Shown piece by piece: positions 8,261 to 17,085 of a DNA stretch of 64,000 bases. Position numbers and translations under genes: made by a program. Origin of the DNA: Bog-159 sp963785255 (GTDB lineage: Bacteria > Acidobacteriota > Terriglobia > Bryobacterales > Bryobacteraceae); assembly GCA_963785255.1 (NCBI GenBank), contig CAWAUR010000014.1, positions 310,001 to 374,000 on the forward strand, in the 5' to 3' direction. Numbering within the stretch: the first letter of the stretch is position 1; every line of letters starts with the position of its first letter. Under the pieces are notes generated by a model. That model was not told where the DNA came from, searched no databases, and was given only the letters and a program-made list of their open reading frames with translations.

Positions 8261-8585
8261 AAGAAGAGCGCTACGCTGGCCGTCGATCCAAAGAAATACG
8301 CCCGGCTGGCAAATCGCGTGGTGATTAAGGCCATCGAGACCGGGAAGGAGTACGACCACATGGTCGCGTCCATCGAACACCTGATGGACAAAGACGCGGG
8401 GAATCTGTCGCCGGGAAACGGCGCTGCTTGAAACCATGGCGATCCTGGTACAGGCCTACGACGATCGCCGGCACCCCTTGCCTCCGGTCGCTCCCAACGA
8501 GATGCTTGCTTACCTGATGGAGACAAGCGGACGGACCGTCAAGGATCTGCTTCTGTTCAGGGTTACCGCCGATCTCTTTATCTAA
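8261..8585 (+). pseudogene. Decayed HigA-like antitoxin, possibly preceded by a HigB remnant
   Basis: Two frames joined near 8412 give a HigA-like protein. The first contains A-R-L-A-N-R-V-V-I-K-A-I-E and Y-D-H-M-V-A-S-I-E-H-L-M; the second gives L-L-E-T-M-A-I-L-V-Q-A-Y-D-D-R-R-H-P and M-L-A-Y-L-M-E, a region diagnostic of HigA relatives before their helix-turn-helix. One extra G in a GGG run explains the shift. The helix-turn-helix itself is cut short (stop at 8583-8585). Upstream, around 8190-8245, T-A-D-F-V-A-P-F-V-V-F-D-G-A-G-N-N-I-R faintly resembles the core of a HigB toxin, which would fit toxin-first order; that part is weak. Confidence 0.5.
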
Positions 8586-8694
8586 CTCATAGGCTATGCC
8601 GGAAGCCGCGGTCCCGGATGGCTTAGATTTCAGGGAGCCCGAGGAACAGGCACGTTGCGGCGACGTTCCAAAGTTCTAGAATGAAGGCAAGGCC

Positions 8695-9414
8695 ATGGAG
8701 AAGCAAGCACGCAATCACGTCAACCGCAAGCTAAGTGAGTCCGGCGGAGCGCCCGCCGAGCCCACCGGCGCCGTCACGGGAGAGTTTGTCACCGAGATGT
8801 TCGAGTACGACGGTGGAAGGCAGGTCGCGGTGTACGTTCCACCGGACCCGCCTGAAGCAATCGTCTTCGCCGGTGACGGTCAGAGAATCTCGAAATGGGG
8901 CCGGTTGCTCGAGAAGGACGTACCGCCCACAATGATCGTCGGTGTACATGGGCTTACCGATGAGACGCTGCGGCTCCATGAGTACTCACCGGGCTTTGAG
9001 CCGGAGCGGTTCGCGGCACACGAGAAGTTCTTCGTCGAGGACGTTCGCCGATGGACGGAGTCGCGTTTTGGCGTGGCGCTGCCCACTGAACGTACCGCGG
9101 TGTTCGGCGTTTCGGCGGGTGGCGAGCTGGCCCTCGCTCTTGGGCTTCGGCATCCATATGTCTACGGTGCGGTCTTGTGCGCCTCGCCTGGCGGCGGTTA
9201 CAAGCCGCCTGGCATTATGCCGAGTCCGCTTCCGCGCACATACCTTGTCGCTGGCACACAGGAGCCGTTCTTCCTCGAGAACGCCAGGAGGTGGGCGGAC
9301 GCGCTGCGCGATGCGCATGCGGATGTCGTCATGAATGAGCGAGCCGGGTCGCACGGTGGCGCATTCTGGCGAGAAGAGTTCCCGCTGATGGTGGCGTGGG
9401 CATTCGGACGATGA
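8695..9414 (+). CDS. Putative esterase (alpha/beta hydrolase, enterochelin esterase-like)
   Basis: The 239-residue protein has an esterase D/Fes-like alpha/beta hydrolase fold. V-Y-V-P-P and A-I-V-F-A-G-D-G-Q open the sheet, G-V-S-A-G-G (about residue 139) carries the nucleophile serine, and G-S-H-G-G near the C-terminus supplies the histidine. No signal peptide is seen, so it is probably cytoplasmic. It stands alone between decayed genes, and the substrate cannot be told from sequence. Confidence 0.75.
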   Translation: MEKQARNHVNRKLSESGGAPAEPTGAVTGEFVTEMFEYDGGRQVAVYVPPDPPEAIVFAGDGQRISKWGRLLEKDVPPTMIVGVHGLTDETLRLHEYSPGFEPERFAAHEKFFVEDVRRWTESRFGVALPTERTAVFGVSAGGELALALGLRHPYVYGAVLCASPGGGYKPPGIMPSPLPRTYLVAGTQEPFFLENARRWADALRDAHADVVMNERAGSHGGAFWREEFPLMVAWAFGR

Positions 9415-9545
9415 CGACACCCGGTGTCTCATCGGCGGTCCGATACAATAACTCATCTATCGAAGACTGGCACTACTGGGTGACACAGGGATACCGCTTC
9501 CGATCTGTACACGCTACCGAAAGATCACTGGCATACTTCATATGA

Positions 9546-9722
9546 TTACCTTGGGGGGAGGTTGGGCGGATGGTCCGGCCGAAGTATGGCGAGTGACGCT
9601 TGCCCGCACTCGTTGTTGACGCCTGCGAGGAGCACATAGTCGCCAAACGTCGCGAACCTCCCGATGGCGATAATATTGCCGAAGTTCGCAAATACATGTT
9701 GGTGCGCACCGGAAGGAGTAAT
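9546..9722 (-). pseudogene. Remnant of a paralogue of the winged-helix membrane protein's sensor domain
   Basis: Read on the minus strand, this stretch encodes T-P-S-G-A-H-Q-H-V-F, then F-G-N-I-I-A-I, then Y-V-L-L-A-G-V-N-N-E and A-S-L-A-I-L, ending at a TAA (9546-9548). The same order occurs in the periplasmic part of the 1930-3363 protein (S-P-T-G-A-H-Q-I-V-F, Y-I-L-A-A-G-I-N-N-E, A-F-L-A-I-L). No start or winged-helix part is present. It directly follows tyrA. The rest of 9415-9545 shows nothing recognisable. Confidence 0.6.
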
Positions 9723-10568
9723 CTAAAATGTTTTCCGCAGCCGCCCCGCGAACTCCGCCCCGCGCACAAACTCCTCTTGCGCCCCGCGCGTCCGCAGATT
9801 CTCACGCAACTGCTCCAGCTCATTGATATAAGCCGTGAGTGCCTGCTCGATCGAGTCGCTGTTGGTCGCCAGGATGTCGCGCCACAACTCGTACGCGCTG
9901 AGCGCCAGGCGCGTCGAGTCGATCAAGCCCGGTCCGGCCACTTGCAGATCTTCGGGCGCGGTCAGGTTCTCCGCTATCGTGGCGGCCAGCGCGGTCGAAG
10001 CAAGCTGCGGCAGGTGCGATGTGAACGAAACCAGCCGGTCGTGCTCGGCCGCCCCGAGCGTAACAGTCTTCGCGCCGATGCGTGCCAGCCAATCGACGAA
10101 CGCGCGCGCAGGCGGCGTTTCCAGTTCCTCGGGCGATGCAGGCGTCAGCGCATAAGTCCGGCCGCGGAACAGATCCGCATCGGCTTCCGCCGCCCCGCGT
10201 TTCTCCTTTCCCGCCAGCGGATGACCGCCCAGAAACTGGCAGCGCTTCACCAGCCGCCGGGCTTCGCTGACGATCGTGTGCTTGGTGCTGCCGGCGTCGG
10301 TGATCAGCGCGTCCGGCCGCACCAGTGGATCGAGATGATGCAGGGCATCCAGAATCCGTCCGATCGGTTGCGCGAGATACAGCAGGTCCGCCGACCGCGC
10401 CGCCTCTTCGAACGTCGCGCCGCGATCGACTGCGCCGCGCTCCAGCCCCGCGCGCAGGGCCGCGTCCGAACTGACGCCCAAAATCGCGCCGCGAAAGCCG
10501 GCCTTCCGCAGCGCCAGCCCGAACGAGCCGCCGATCAGGCCGACTCCGAATATGGCAACCGTTTCCAT
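9723..10568 (-). CDS. tyrA: Prephenate dehydrogenase
   Basis: This 281-residue enzyme oxidatively decarboxylates prephenate to 4-hydroxyphenylpyruvate on the way to tyrosine. The N-terminus has the NAD(P) Rossmann motif G-V-G-L-I-G-G-S-F-G. I-T-D-A-G-S-T-K and F-L-G-G-H-P-L-A-G-K-E are the classic TyrA substrate-site motifs, and H-D-R-L-V-S-F-T-S-H-L-P-Q follows in the helical domain. No ACT domain is fused, so feedback control must act elsewhere. It is the last gene of the aromatic operon, two bases after aroF. Confidence 0.93.
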   Translation of the reverse strand: METVAIFGVGLIGGSFGLALRKAGFRGAILGVSSDAALRAGLERGAVDRGATFEEAARSADLLYLAQPIGRILDALHHLDPLVRPDALITDAGSTKHTIVSEARRLVKRCQFLGGHPLAGKEKRGAAEADADLFRGRTYALTPASPEELETPPARAFVDWLARIGAKTVTLGAAEHDRLVSFTSHLPQLASTALAATIAENLTAPEDLQVAGPGLIDSTRLALSAYELWRDILATNSDSIEQALTAYINELEQLRENLRTRGAQEEFVRGAEFAGRLRKTF

Positions 10569-10570
10569 CT

Positions 10571-11584
10571 CTAAATAGTCCGGCCTACCGCCGGCGCGAT
10601 CATGCGCAACTGCCCCATCAGCTCTTCGAATTGCTCCGGCCGCAACGATTGCGCGCCGTCGCTCAACGCGCGGTCGGGATCCGGATGCACCTCGATCAGC
10701 AATCCGTCGGCGCCCGCGGCCACCGCGGCGCGCGCCATGGGCGCAACCTTATCGCGACGTCCCGTGCCGTGCGAAGGATCGGCCACCATGGGCAGATGCG
10801 ATAGCTTCTTCACCACCGGAATCGCCGAAATATCCATGGTGTTGCGCGTGTACGTCTCAAACGTGCGGATGCCGCGCTCGCACAGAATCACATCGTAATT
10901 GCCGCCGGCCATGATGTATTCCGCGGAAAGCAGCAGCTCTTCAATGGTGGCCGCGATGCCGCGTTTCAGCAGCACGGGCTTGCGCAGCTTGCCAAGCTCG
11001 CGCAGCAGATTGAAATTTTGCATGTTGCGTGCGCCCACTTGCAGAATGTCCACGTATTCGGCCATCAGCGGAATCTGGGTCTGATCCATCACCTCGCTTA
11101 CGACGAGCAAGCCGTGACGGTCGGCCGCCGCGCGCATCATTTCCAGGCCTTCCGCGCCCAATCCCTGAAAGCTGTACGGCGACGAGCGCGGCTTGAATGC
11201 GCCGCCGCGAATCACGCGGGCGCCCGCGCGCGCCACTTGTTCCGCCGCGCAATCGATCTGTTCGCGGCTTTCCACGCTGCATGGCCCGGCCATCACCACG
11301 ACCTGCTGGCCGCCGATCTCCACGCCGCCGATCTTCACCACCGTTCCGCCGGGATTGAAATTGCGGCTGGCCAGCTTGTAAGGCGACGCAATGCGATGCG
11401 CCTCCTTCACGCCCTCCATCACCTCGAAGATTTCGAGGTCCACGTCCACTTTGCCGCCCACGCCGCCCAGCACCGTATGCATCACGCCCGTGGAACGATG
11501 CACGTCGTAGCCTTCGCCCACCATGCGATCGATAACCGCTTGAATCTGGGCGTCGCTGGCCCCCTGCTGCATGACAACTAACAT
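10571..11584 (-). CDS. aroF: DAHP synthase (3-deoxy-7-phosphoheptulonate synthase), AroA-beta type
   Basis: This 337-residue enzyme joins phosphoenolpyruvate and erythrose-4-phosphate, the first step of the shikimate pathway. Residues 1-70 form the small ferredoxin-like regulatory domain of the Thermotoga-type enzyme. The barrel then shows A-G-P-C-S-V-E-S, R-G-G-A-F-K-P-R-S-S-P-Y-S-F-Q-G, K-P-V-L-L-K-R-G, and D-P-S-H-G-T-G-R-R with metal and phosphate ligands. Its ATG immediately follows the chorismate mutase stop codon, so the two are probably co-translated; related bacteria use a DAHP synthase/chorismate mutase complex for feedback control. Confidence 0.93.
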   Translation of the reverse strand: MLVVMQQGASDAQIQAVIDRMVGEGYDVHRSTGVMHTVLGGVGGKVDVDLEIFEVMEGVKEAHRIASPYKLASRNFNPGGTVVKIGGVEIGGQQVVVMAGPCSVESREQIDCAAEQVARAGARVIRGGAFKPRSSPYSFQGLGAEGLEMMRAAADRHGLLVVSEVMDQTQIPLMAEYVDILQVGARNMQNFNLLRELGKLRKPVLLKRGIAATIEELLLSAEYIMAGGNYDVILCERGIRTFETYTRNTMDISAIPVVKKLSHLPMVADPSHGTGRRDKVAPMARAAVAAGADGLLIEVHPDPDRALSDGAQSLRPEQFEELMGQLRMIAPAVGRTI

Positions 11585-11893
11585 TTATGATTCTCCATCG
11601 TCGCTCGATTCCATCCGAATTCTTTGGATGGTGCGCATCTCGTCGATGATGCGCTCGAAAATACGTTTCAAGGCTTCCGCGTTGAGCGGGCCGGCGTTAT
11701 TCGACGTTACATTTGCAAAAACCTGATCTTCGCGGCGCGGCTCGTAGATGGGCAGCTTGGCGGAGCGCTTCACACGGCCGATCTCTTCCACTATGCGGGT
11801 GCGTTCGTTCAGCAGCGCGAGCAGGCGCAGATCCAGGGCGTCGATCGAGATGCGATACTCTTCGAGCGCGCGCAACGCGTCTTCCCGGGTCAC
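11585..11893 (-). CDS. Chorismate mutase (AroQ class)
   Basis: The 102-residue all-helical protein converts chorismate to prephenate. AroQ features are present: an N-terminal helix with R-I-S-I-D-A-L-D, L-L-A-L-L-N-E-R, a central Y-E-P-R-R-E-D-Q-V, and I-F-E-R-I-I-D-E-M-R at the C-terminal helix. The Arg, Lys and Glu positions of the active site look intact. It overlaps trpA by four bases and abuts aroF. No prephenate dehydratase or dehydrogenase is fused to it. Confidence 0.88.
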   Translation of the reverse strand: MTREDALRALEEYRISIDALDLRLLALLNERTRIVEEIGRVKRSAKLPIYEPRREDQVFANVTSNNAGPLNAEALKRIFERIIDEMRTIQRIRMESSDDGES

Positions 11894-12705
11894 TTGGTCT
11901 CCGCGGCGCGCAGGTCGAAGCCATGCTTCAACTCGCGCACGAACGATTCCAATTGGATTTCGAGCGATGCGTTATCGCGATTTTTTTCGATCACGTTGAC
12001 GATGGCGCTGCCCACCACAACGGCCTCCACCTGGCGGCCCAATTCCGCCACGTGCTCGGGCCGCGAGATGCCGAATCCCACAGCCAGCGGCAGATCCGTG
12101 ACGGCGCGCACGGCGGCCACCAACGGCGCGACGGCATCCGAGAGCGATTCGCGCGCGCCTGTCACACCTGTGCGTGAGACCAGGTAGACGAAGCCCGTGG
12201 AATATTGCGCCACTAAGCGCAGCCGCCGTTCCGTGCTGGTGGGCGCGGCCAGAAATACGGTATCCAGATTGTGGCTACGCATCGCCGCCACATACTCGCC
12301 GGCTTCCTCCACGCTGGCGTCGGTGAGCAGACATCCATCAATGCCGCAGGCCGCGGCGTCGCGCGCCAGGGCGTCCAGGCCGTAACGCACTACGGGATTC
12401 AAATAGGTAAACAGCAGCAGCGGAATTTCGGACCGGCGGCGAATTTGCGCGGCAACTTCCAGCACCTTGCGCAGAGTCGTACCGGCCGCCAGCGCGCGTT
12501 GTCCGGCGCGTTGGATTACGGGGCCGTCGGCGATCGGGTCGGAAAAGGGGACGCCGAGTTCAATCAGATCCGCGCCGCCACGTTCCAGCGCCTCGACGAG
12601 CGCCGGCGTGCGGTCAAGCGAAGGATCGCCGACGGTGAGATAGGCAATCAGCCCCTTGCGTTGCCGTTGTTTCAGATTTGCAAACAGTGCGGCGATGCGG
12701 GTCAT
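11890..12705 (-). CDS. trpA: Tryptophan synthase alpha subunit
   Basis: This 271-residue TIM-barrel subunit cleaves indole-3-glycerol phosphate and passes indole to TrpB. D-L-I-E-L-G-V-P-F-S-D-P (residues about 46-57) carries the catalytic glutamate, and A-D-G-P-V-I-Q is the following loop. G-F-V-Y-L-V-S-R-T-G-V-T-G and G-F-G-I-S-R-P complete the phosphate site. It lies 60 bases after trpB, a gap occupied by a palindromic repeat, and overlaps the chorismate mutase gene by four bases. Confidence 0.94.
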   Translation of the reverse strand: MTRIAALFANLKQRQRKGLIAYLTVGDPSLDRTPALVEALERGGADLIELGVPFSDPIADGPVIQRAGQRALAAGTTLRKVLEVAAQIRRRSEIPLLLFTYLNPVVRYGLDALARDAAACGIDGCLLTDASVEEAGEYVAAMRSHNLDTVFLAAPTSTERRLRLVAQYSTGFVYLVSRTGVTGARESLSDAVAPLVAAVRAVTDLPLAVGFGISRPEHVAELGRQVEAVVVGSAIVNVIEKNRDNASLEIQLESFVRELKHGFDLRAAETK

Positions 12706-12711
12706 TCGATT

Positions 12712-12752
12712 GTGGGGCAGGCTCGCAGCCTGCGGCGGCCTCGCAGGCCGCC
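12712..12752. repeat. Palindromic intergenic repeat between trpB and trpA
   Basis: GTGGGGCAGGCTCGCAGCC leads into two nested palindromes, AGGCT-CGC-AGCCT and GGCGGCC-TCGCA-GGCCGCC. The same family occurs at 22231-22286, 32370-32388 and 40871-40889. Being inside the operon, it may fold in the message and alter trpB/trpA stoichiometry. Confidence 0.7.
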
Positions 12753-12765
12753 AGGGAGGTTGGTC

Positions 12766-13965
12766 TCACTCCGCATCGAGTTCCTTCAGATTCTCGCGGT
12801 AGATATCGATATCCTTATCGCCGCGTCCGGACATATTTACGATGTAAACTTCGCCCCGCGCGGCGGGTGCGCGCCGCATCACCTCGGCGAAGGCATGCGC
12901 GGATTCGAGCGCCGGAATCAAACCTTCCACGTGGCATAACAGCCGCGCCGCATCCAAGGCCTCGGCGTCAGTAGCCACAACATATTCCGCGCGATGCCGA
13001 TCGTGCAGCCAGGCATGCTCCGGCCCGATCAGCGCGTAATCCAACCCCGCTGAAACCGAATGCGTCAACGAAACCTGGCCGTCTTCGTCTTGCAGCAGAT
13101 AACTTCGCGCGCCATGCAGCACGCCGGGTGCGCCGCCGCGAAAACGCGCCGCATGCTCGCCCAGATTCGTTCCACGTCCGCCGGCCTCCACGCCGATCAA
13201 GCGCACGCTTTCGTCCGCCACAAACGCATGAAAAATTCCGATGGCGTTGCTGCCTCCGCCCACGCAAGCGAAGATCGCATCCGGCAGGCGGTTCTCCGAT
13301 TCCAGGATCTGGCGGCGCGCCTCCTCGCCGATCACCTTCTGAAAATCGCGCACCATCACGGGATAGGGATGCGATCCCAGCGCCGACCCCAGCAAATAAT
13401 ACGTCGTGCCGACGTTGGTCACCCAATCGCGCATAGCTTCGCTGATGGCGTCTTTCAACGTTCGGCTACCCGTCGTTACCGGGACCACCTCGGCGCCCAG
13501 CAGGCGCATGCGGAAGACATTCAGCCGCTGCCGGCGCATATCCTCCTCGCCCATGTAGACCACGCAATCGAGACCCAACCGCGCGCATACCGTGGCGGTG
13601 GCCACGCCGTGTTGCCCCGCGCCGGTCTCCGCGATGATGCGGCGCTTGCCCATGCGCCGTGCCAACAGCCCCTGCCCCAGCGTATTGTTGATCTTGTGCG
13701 CGCCGGTGTGCAGCAGGTCTTCGCGCTTGATGTAGATGCGCGCGCCGCCTAAATGTTCGGTCAGCCGCTGCGCGAAATACAGAGGCGTGGGACGGCCGGC
13801 GTAATTGCGCAGCAAGTCGTTCAGTTCGGCCTGGAACGCCGGATCTTCGCGCGCCTGCCGGTACGCCTGCTCCAATTCCTCGATTGGCGCCATCAACACT
13901 TCCGGCACGAAACGGCCGCCATATGGTCCGAAGTGTCCGCCCGCGTCTGGTTGTGTGGCCGTCAT
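12766..13965 (-). CDS. trpB: Tryptophan synthase beta subunit
   Basis: TrpB condenses indole with serine using PLP. The start at 13965 (M-T-A-T-Q-P-D) gives 399 residues, the usual length, and a four-base overlap with trpF; a longer frame upstream overlaps trpF more deeply and is unlikely. F-G-P-Y-G-G-R-F-V-P opens the protein, H-K-I-N-N contains the PLP lysine, G-A-G-Q-H-G-V-A-T-A and G-G-G-S-N-A-I-G are the substrate and phosphate loops. All key residues appear intact. Confidence 0.95.
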   Translation of the reverse strand: MTATQPDAGGHFGPYGGRFVPEVLMAPIEELEQAYRQAREDPAFQAELNDLLRNYAGRPTPLYFAQRLTEHLGGARIYIKREDLLHTGAHKINNTLGQGLLARRMGKRRIIAETGAGQHGVATATVCARLGLDCVVYMGEEDMRRQRLNVFRMRLLGAEVVPVTTGSRTLKDAISEAMRDWVTNVGTTYYLLGSALGSHPYPVMVRDFQKVIGEEARRQILESENRLPDAIFACVGGGSNAIGIFHAFVADESVRLIGVEAGGRGTNLGEHAARFRGGAPGVLHGARSYLLQDEDGQVSLTHSVSAGLDYALIGPEHAWLHDRHRAEYVVATDAEALDAARLLCHVEGLIPALESAHAFAEVMRRAPAARGEVYIVNMSGRGDKDIDIYRENLKELDAE

Positions 13966-14546
13966 TGCGCGCCCGCCAGTGCGGCTTTCAGAAATGCCGT
14001 CATTTTGAAATGATCTTTGCGTCCGGCTGAACTTTCGATTTGCGAGCACGCATCCACGCCCCAGGGATGCACCTGCTCAATCGCCTGGCGCACATTACCG
14101 GCGTGCAAGCCCCCGGCCAGGATCAGCTTGTCGATTCCTTGCGGAACGCGGGTCCAGTCGAAAACCTGCCCTGACGCCGGACCGTCCAACAGGACCGCCT
14201 CGGCTCCAAAAGTGGGAGAGCCGACAGCGCCCGCCGGTCCCATGCGAATCGCTTTCCACACGCGCATCCCCCGCGGATACTGTTCCGGTGTCTCACTGCC
14301 GTGCAATTGGGCGATATCCAAACCCACTTGCCGTGCGATCCGCAATACGGTTTCCGGAGGTTCGTCCACGAAAACGCCAACCTTCCAAACGCCCGCCGGC
14401 AGTCCCGCCGCGATTTCCGCCGCTCGATCCGGCGCGATGTAACGAGGGCTGGCCGGATAAAAATTGAAGCCCAATGCCGCCGCGCCTCCATCGATGGCCG
14501 CCAGTGCATCCTCGCGATTGGTGATGCCGCAGATCTTCACCATCAT
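13962..14546 (-). CDS. trpF: Phosphoribosylanthranilate isomerase
   Basis: This 194-residue (alpha/beta)8 enzyme performs the Amadori rearrangement of phosphoribosylanthranilate. V-K-I-C-G-I-T at the start carries the catalytic cysteine; F-Y-P-A-S-P-R-Y, V-G-V-F-V-D, Q-L-H-G and a late L-A-G-G-L contribute the phosphate site. The aspartate normally in the D-S/T motif is present in the late D-A-C-S segment. It overlaps trpC and trpB by four bases each. Confidence 0.92.
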   Translation of the reverse strand: MMVKICGITNREDALAAIDGGAAALGFNFYPASPRYIAPDRAAEIAAGLPAGVWKVGVFVDEPPETVLRIARQVGLDIAQLHGSETPEQYPRGMRVWKAIRMGPAGAVGSPTFGAEAVLLDGPASGQVFDWTRVPQGIDKLILAGGLHAGNVRQAIEQVHPWGVDACSQIESSAGRKDHFKMTAFLKAALAGAQ

Positions 14547-15343
14547 GCCGCCACCCGCGGCGCGATCAAAGCCCGCACGGCCGCAGCCGGATCGGGCGAT
14601 TTCATCAGATGTTCGCCCACCAGGAACGCCTGATAGCCCGCCGCGCGCAACCGTTCGATGTCGGACGCGGAATGAATGCCGCTTTCACTGACTTTCAGCA
14701 CGCCGGAAGGGATGTCCGCCGCTAGCCGCACCGAGGTTTCGAGCGTCACTTCGAACGTATTCAGATCCCGGTTATTGACGCCGATAATCTCCGCGCCGGC
14801 ATCCAGGGCCTTCGCCAGTTCCCTCGCGTCGTGCACCTCCACCAGCGCCGCCATCGCAAACCGGGCCGCAGCGGCAGCCAAACTACGGATCTCGTCCGTT
14901 TCCAGAATCGCGGCAATCAGCAGAATCGCGTCCGCCCCCCCCGCAGCAGCCTCTGTAACATCATTTTCATGGAGCGTGAAATCCTTGCGCAGCACCGGCA
15001 ATTCGCAGACGCCGCGCGCCGCGGCCAGATCCGCCATGCACCCTCGGAAGAACTTCTCGTCAGTGAGCACGGAAAGCGCCGCCGCACCGCCCGCGGCATA
15101 ATCGCAGGCCAGGCGCGCGGGGTCGAAATCCGTTGCCAGGATTCCTTTACTGGGAGAAGCCTTCTTGATTTCGGCAATGATGGCCGGCGTTACGGCAGCC
15201 AGCGATCGCCGAAAATCCCGCCGCCCAACGCGCGTTTGTTCTGCCTGGCCTGCCCAACGTTCCAACACACCAGGAGCCGGCGCGGGGCGATCGCGCTTGT
15301 GGGCGACAATACGGGCCAAGATGTCGGGGACTGTTTCGGTCAA
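14543..15343 (-). CDS. trpC: Indole-3-glycerol phosphate synthase
   Basis: This 266-residue enzyme closes the indole ring of tryptophan. I-I-A-E-I-K-K-A-S-P-S-K-G is the signature around the catalytic glutamate and lysine; V-L-R-K-D-F and L-L-I-A-A-I-L follow, then E-I-I-G-V-N-N-R-D-L and S-E-S-G-I. The start is TTG at 15341-15343. There is no strong ribosome site before it, and a TACGAT box lies about 9 bases upstream, so a leaderless or very short-leader message is possible. It heads the seven-gene aromatic operon. trpE, trpG and trpD are not in this window. Confidence 0.92.
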   Translation of the reverse strand: MTETVPDILARIVAHKRDRPAPAPGVLERWAGQAEQTRVGRRDFRRSLAAVTPAIIAEIKKASPSKGILATDFDPARLACDYAAGGAAALSVLTDEKFFRGCMADLAAARGVCELPVLRKDFTLHENDVTEAAAGGADAILLIAAILETDEIRSLAAAAARFAMAALVEVHDARELAKALDAGAEIIGVNNRDLNTFEVTLETSVRLAADIPSGVLKVSESGIHSASDIERLRAAGYQAFLVGEHLMKSPDPAAAVRALIAPRVAA

Positions 15344-15393
15344 TTAGACTTATCGTAGCAAACCCATGTGACGCTACGGCTCATTCGCGTCAG

Positions 15394-15436
15394 GGAGCGG
15401 TCACTTGGCTCGGAATCCCCAAAAAACGGTCAAGCA
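15394..15436. repeat. Right half of the MITE-like repeat, upstream of trpC
   Basis: GGAGCGGTCACTTGGCTCGG followed by TCCCC, an A run, and CGGTCAAGCA matches 58726-58766 almost base for base. The left terminal arm is missing here. The remaining bases of 15344-15578 hold nothing else recognisable. Confidence 0.65.
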
Positions 15437-15578
15437 CAAGGACGGCTCTCGTGCCCGGATACCGCAACAAACTGCTGGTAATTACTACCCTTGCGGTATG
15501 GGAGAGTTTGCGGGAACCGCTTATTCTCTGGTGTAGGTTAACAGGACTCCGGAAGGAGAAGCCAGGAAGGAGTTCGTC

Positions 15579-17085
15579 ATGCGCAGACGTCGCGCACGAA
15601 CGGGCAGAACGTCGCCCAGCGCCCGAGTCATGAAGTGCGCCCTTACCGCCGCCGTTCTTCTCTGGGCGCTGTCCTCCGCCGTCTCCAAGGAGACACAACG
15701 CCCGGTACTCGTCAGATTAAACGTGGCGGCGCTCGACGCGCAGGGCCAGCCGGCGGCCGGGCTGACCAGCGCGGATTTCCAGCTCTTTCAGGACGGGAAG
15801 CGCCAGGAGATTGCTTTCGTTCATTTCACCGGCGGCTGGGCGCCCCAACCCAAACCAGGCCCACTTGAGTATTCCAATCGCGCCGGCGCGGCACGGCATC
15901 CAACGGTGGTCCTGATCGACCTACTCAGCGACCGCATCATGAGCGACTCGCTCATCGGCCGCGAGGTGGGCGACTCCTTGAAAGATCTCGAGTCGAGCGA
16001 CAGTTTGTACCTTTATGTTCTTGGCCCGGCCGGCGACTTGTATCCCGTCTATCCGCTGCCGAAACCCGATACCCACCTGACGCCGCCCGCCGAGCCGTGG
16101 AGGCGGAATGCCGCTCCCTTGCTGCAGGCAGCCTTGAAAAACCTGGTGGGAATAAGGCCTATCGAGGAGCAGGACATCAAAGGTCCGCTTCGACTTGACC
16201 GCTAACGCCTTGCAGGACCTCGCCTCGAAGATGGCGAGAATTCCAGGACGCAAGAATTTCGTCTGGGTGACCCAGGGCATTCCGATTGTCGGGTTTGCCC
16301 GCGACTCTACCTCCGGGACGAAGTTGGATTTCACGAATACCCTGCGGAGCTTTAGCCAGGGGCTTGAGCAAGCGCAGATTGTAGTTTACACCGTCGCGCA
16401 GTCGATGGGCGGCGCCACGGTGGGCACTCCCAGCGTCCAAACCCTCGAGCAATTCACCAGCATTACCGGCGGGCGAGAGTACGCCAGCGACCATGCGGGC
16501 GACGCGATCCGGCAGGCCATGATCGACTCCCGCGCGAATTACGAGGTCGCCTATTATACGGCGGCGCCGAAGCCCGATGGAAAACAGCATAAGATCCGGA
16601 TAGTTTGCGCACGGAGCGAAGTGCGCCTGCAAACGGTAGCGGGATTCTATGGGTTGCCGTCGCCGGTCTCGCCGGCCGCGGGCGGCGCAGACTCTGCGGA
16701 ATTGCCGAGAGAGATGGGAGTCGCCGCCCACAGTGCGATCGACGCCACTGAAATCGGGCTTCGGGCGCGTGTTGCGCCCGATCCTGGGGACGCGGGGAAA
16801 AAGCGGGTTGAGGTTCACATCAACGCGGCGGACCTGCTGCCGGGGCCCGCGCCGGACCCTGGCGCCGGGAAGGTCTCGGTCGCCTTCGTGTCCTACAACG
16901 AGTTGCTGAAGCCCCTGGCGGAACCAGTTCTGGTCAGCCTCACCCACGAGCAGGTTCAGAAGGCCACCGAAGGCGAGATCACACTCAACCAGGCGCTTCC
17001 CGTTCCGCAGGGCGTTCGCCAGGTTCGTGTGATCGTCTTTGATGCGGATCTAGGCGCGCTGGGATCGGTGACGATTCCTATTTAG
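15579..17085 (+). pseudogene. Frameshifted VWFA-related (TIGR03436-like) secreted protein
   Basis: Two overlapping frames (15579-16205 and 16195-17085) together make one acidobacterial VWFA-related protein. The first has a basic N-terminus, a signal peptide (about residues 18-36), V-L-V-R-L-N-V-A-A-L-D and A-D-F-Q-L-F-Q-D-G-K, then V-V-L-I-D. The second continues L-Q-D-L-A-S-K-M-A-R-I-P-G-R-K-N-F-V-W-V-T-Q-G and the family's Y-E-V-A-Y-Y stretch. One missing base between about 16160 and 16195 explains the break. GGAAGGAG lies seven bases before the ATG. It could be a sequencing slip; otherwise the gene is dead. Function of the family is unknown. Confidence 0.75.

Noticed and set aside
12712..12752. 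Terminator separating trpB from trpA
   Set aside because: There is no U tract and the sequence belongs to a dispersed repeat family; the operon most likely continues.
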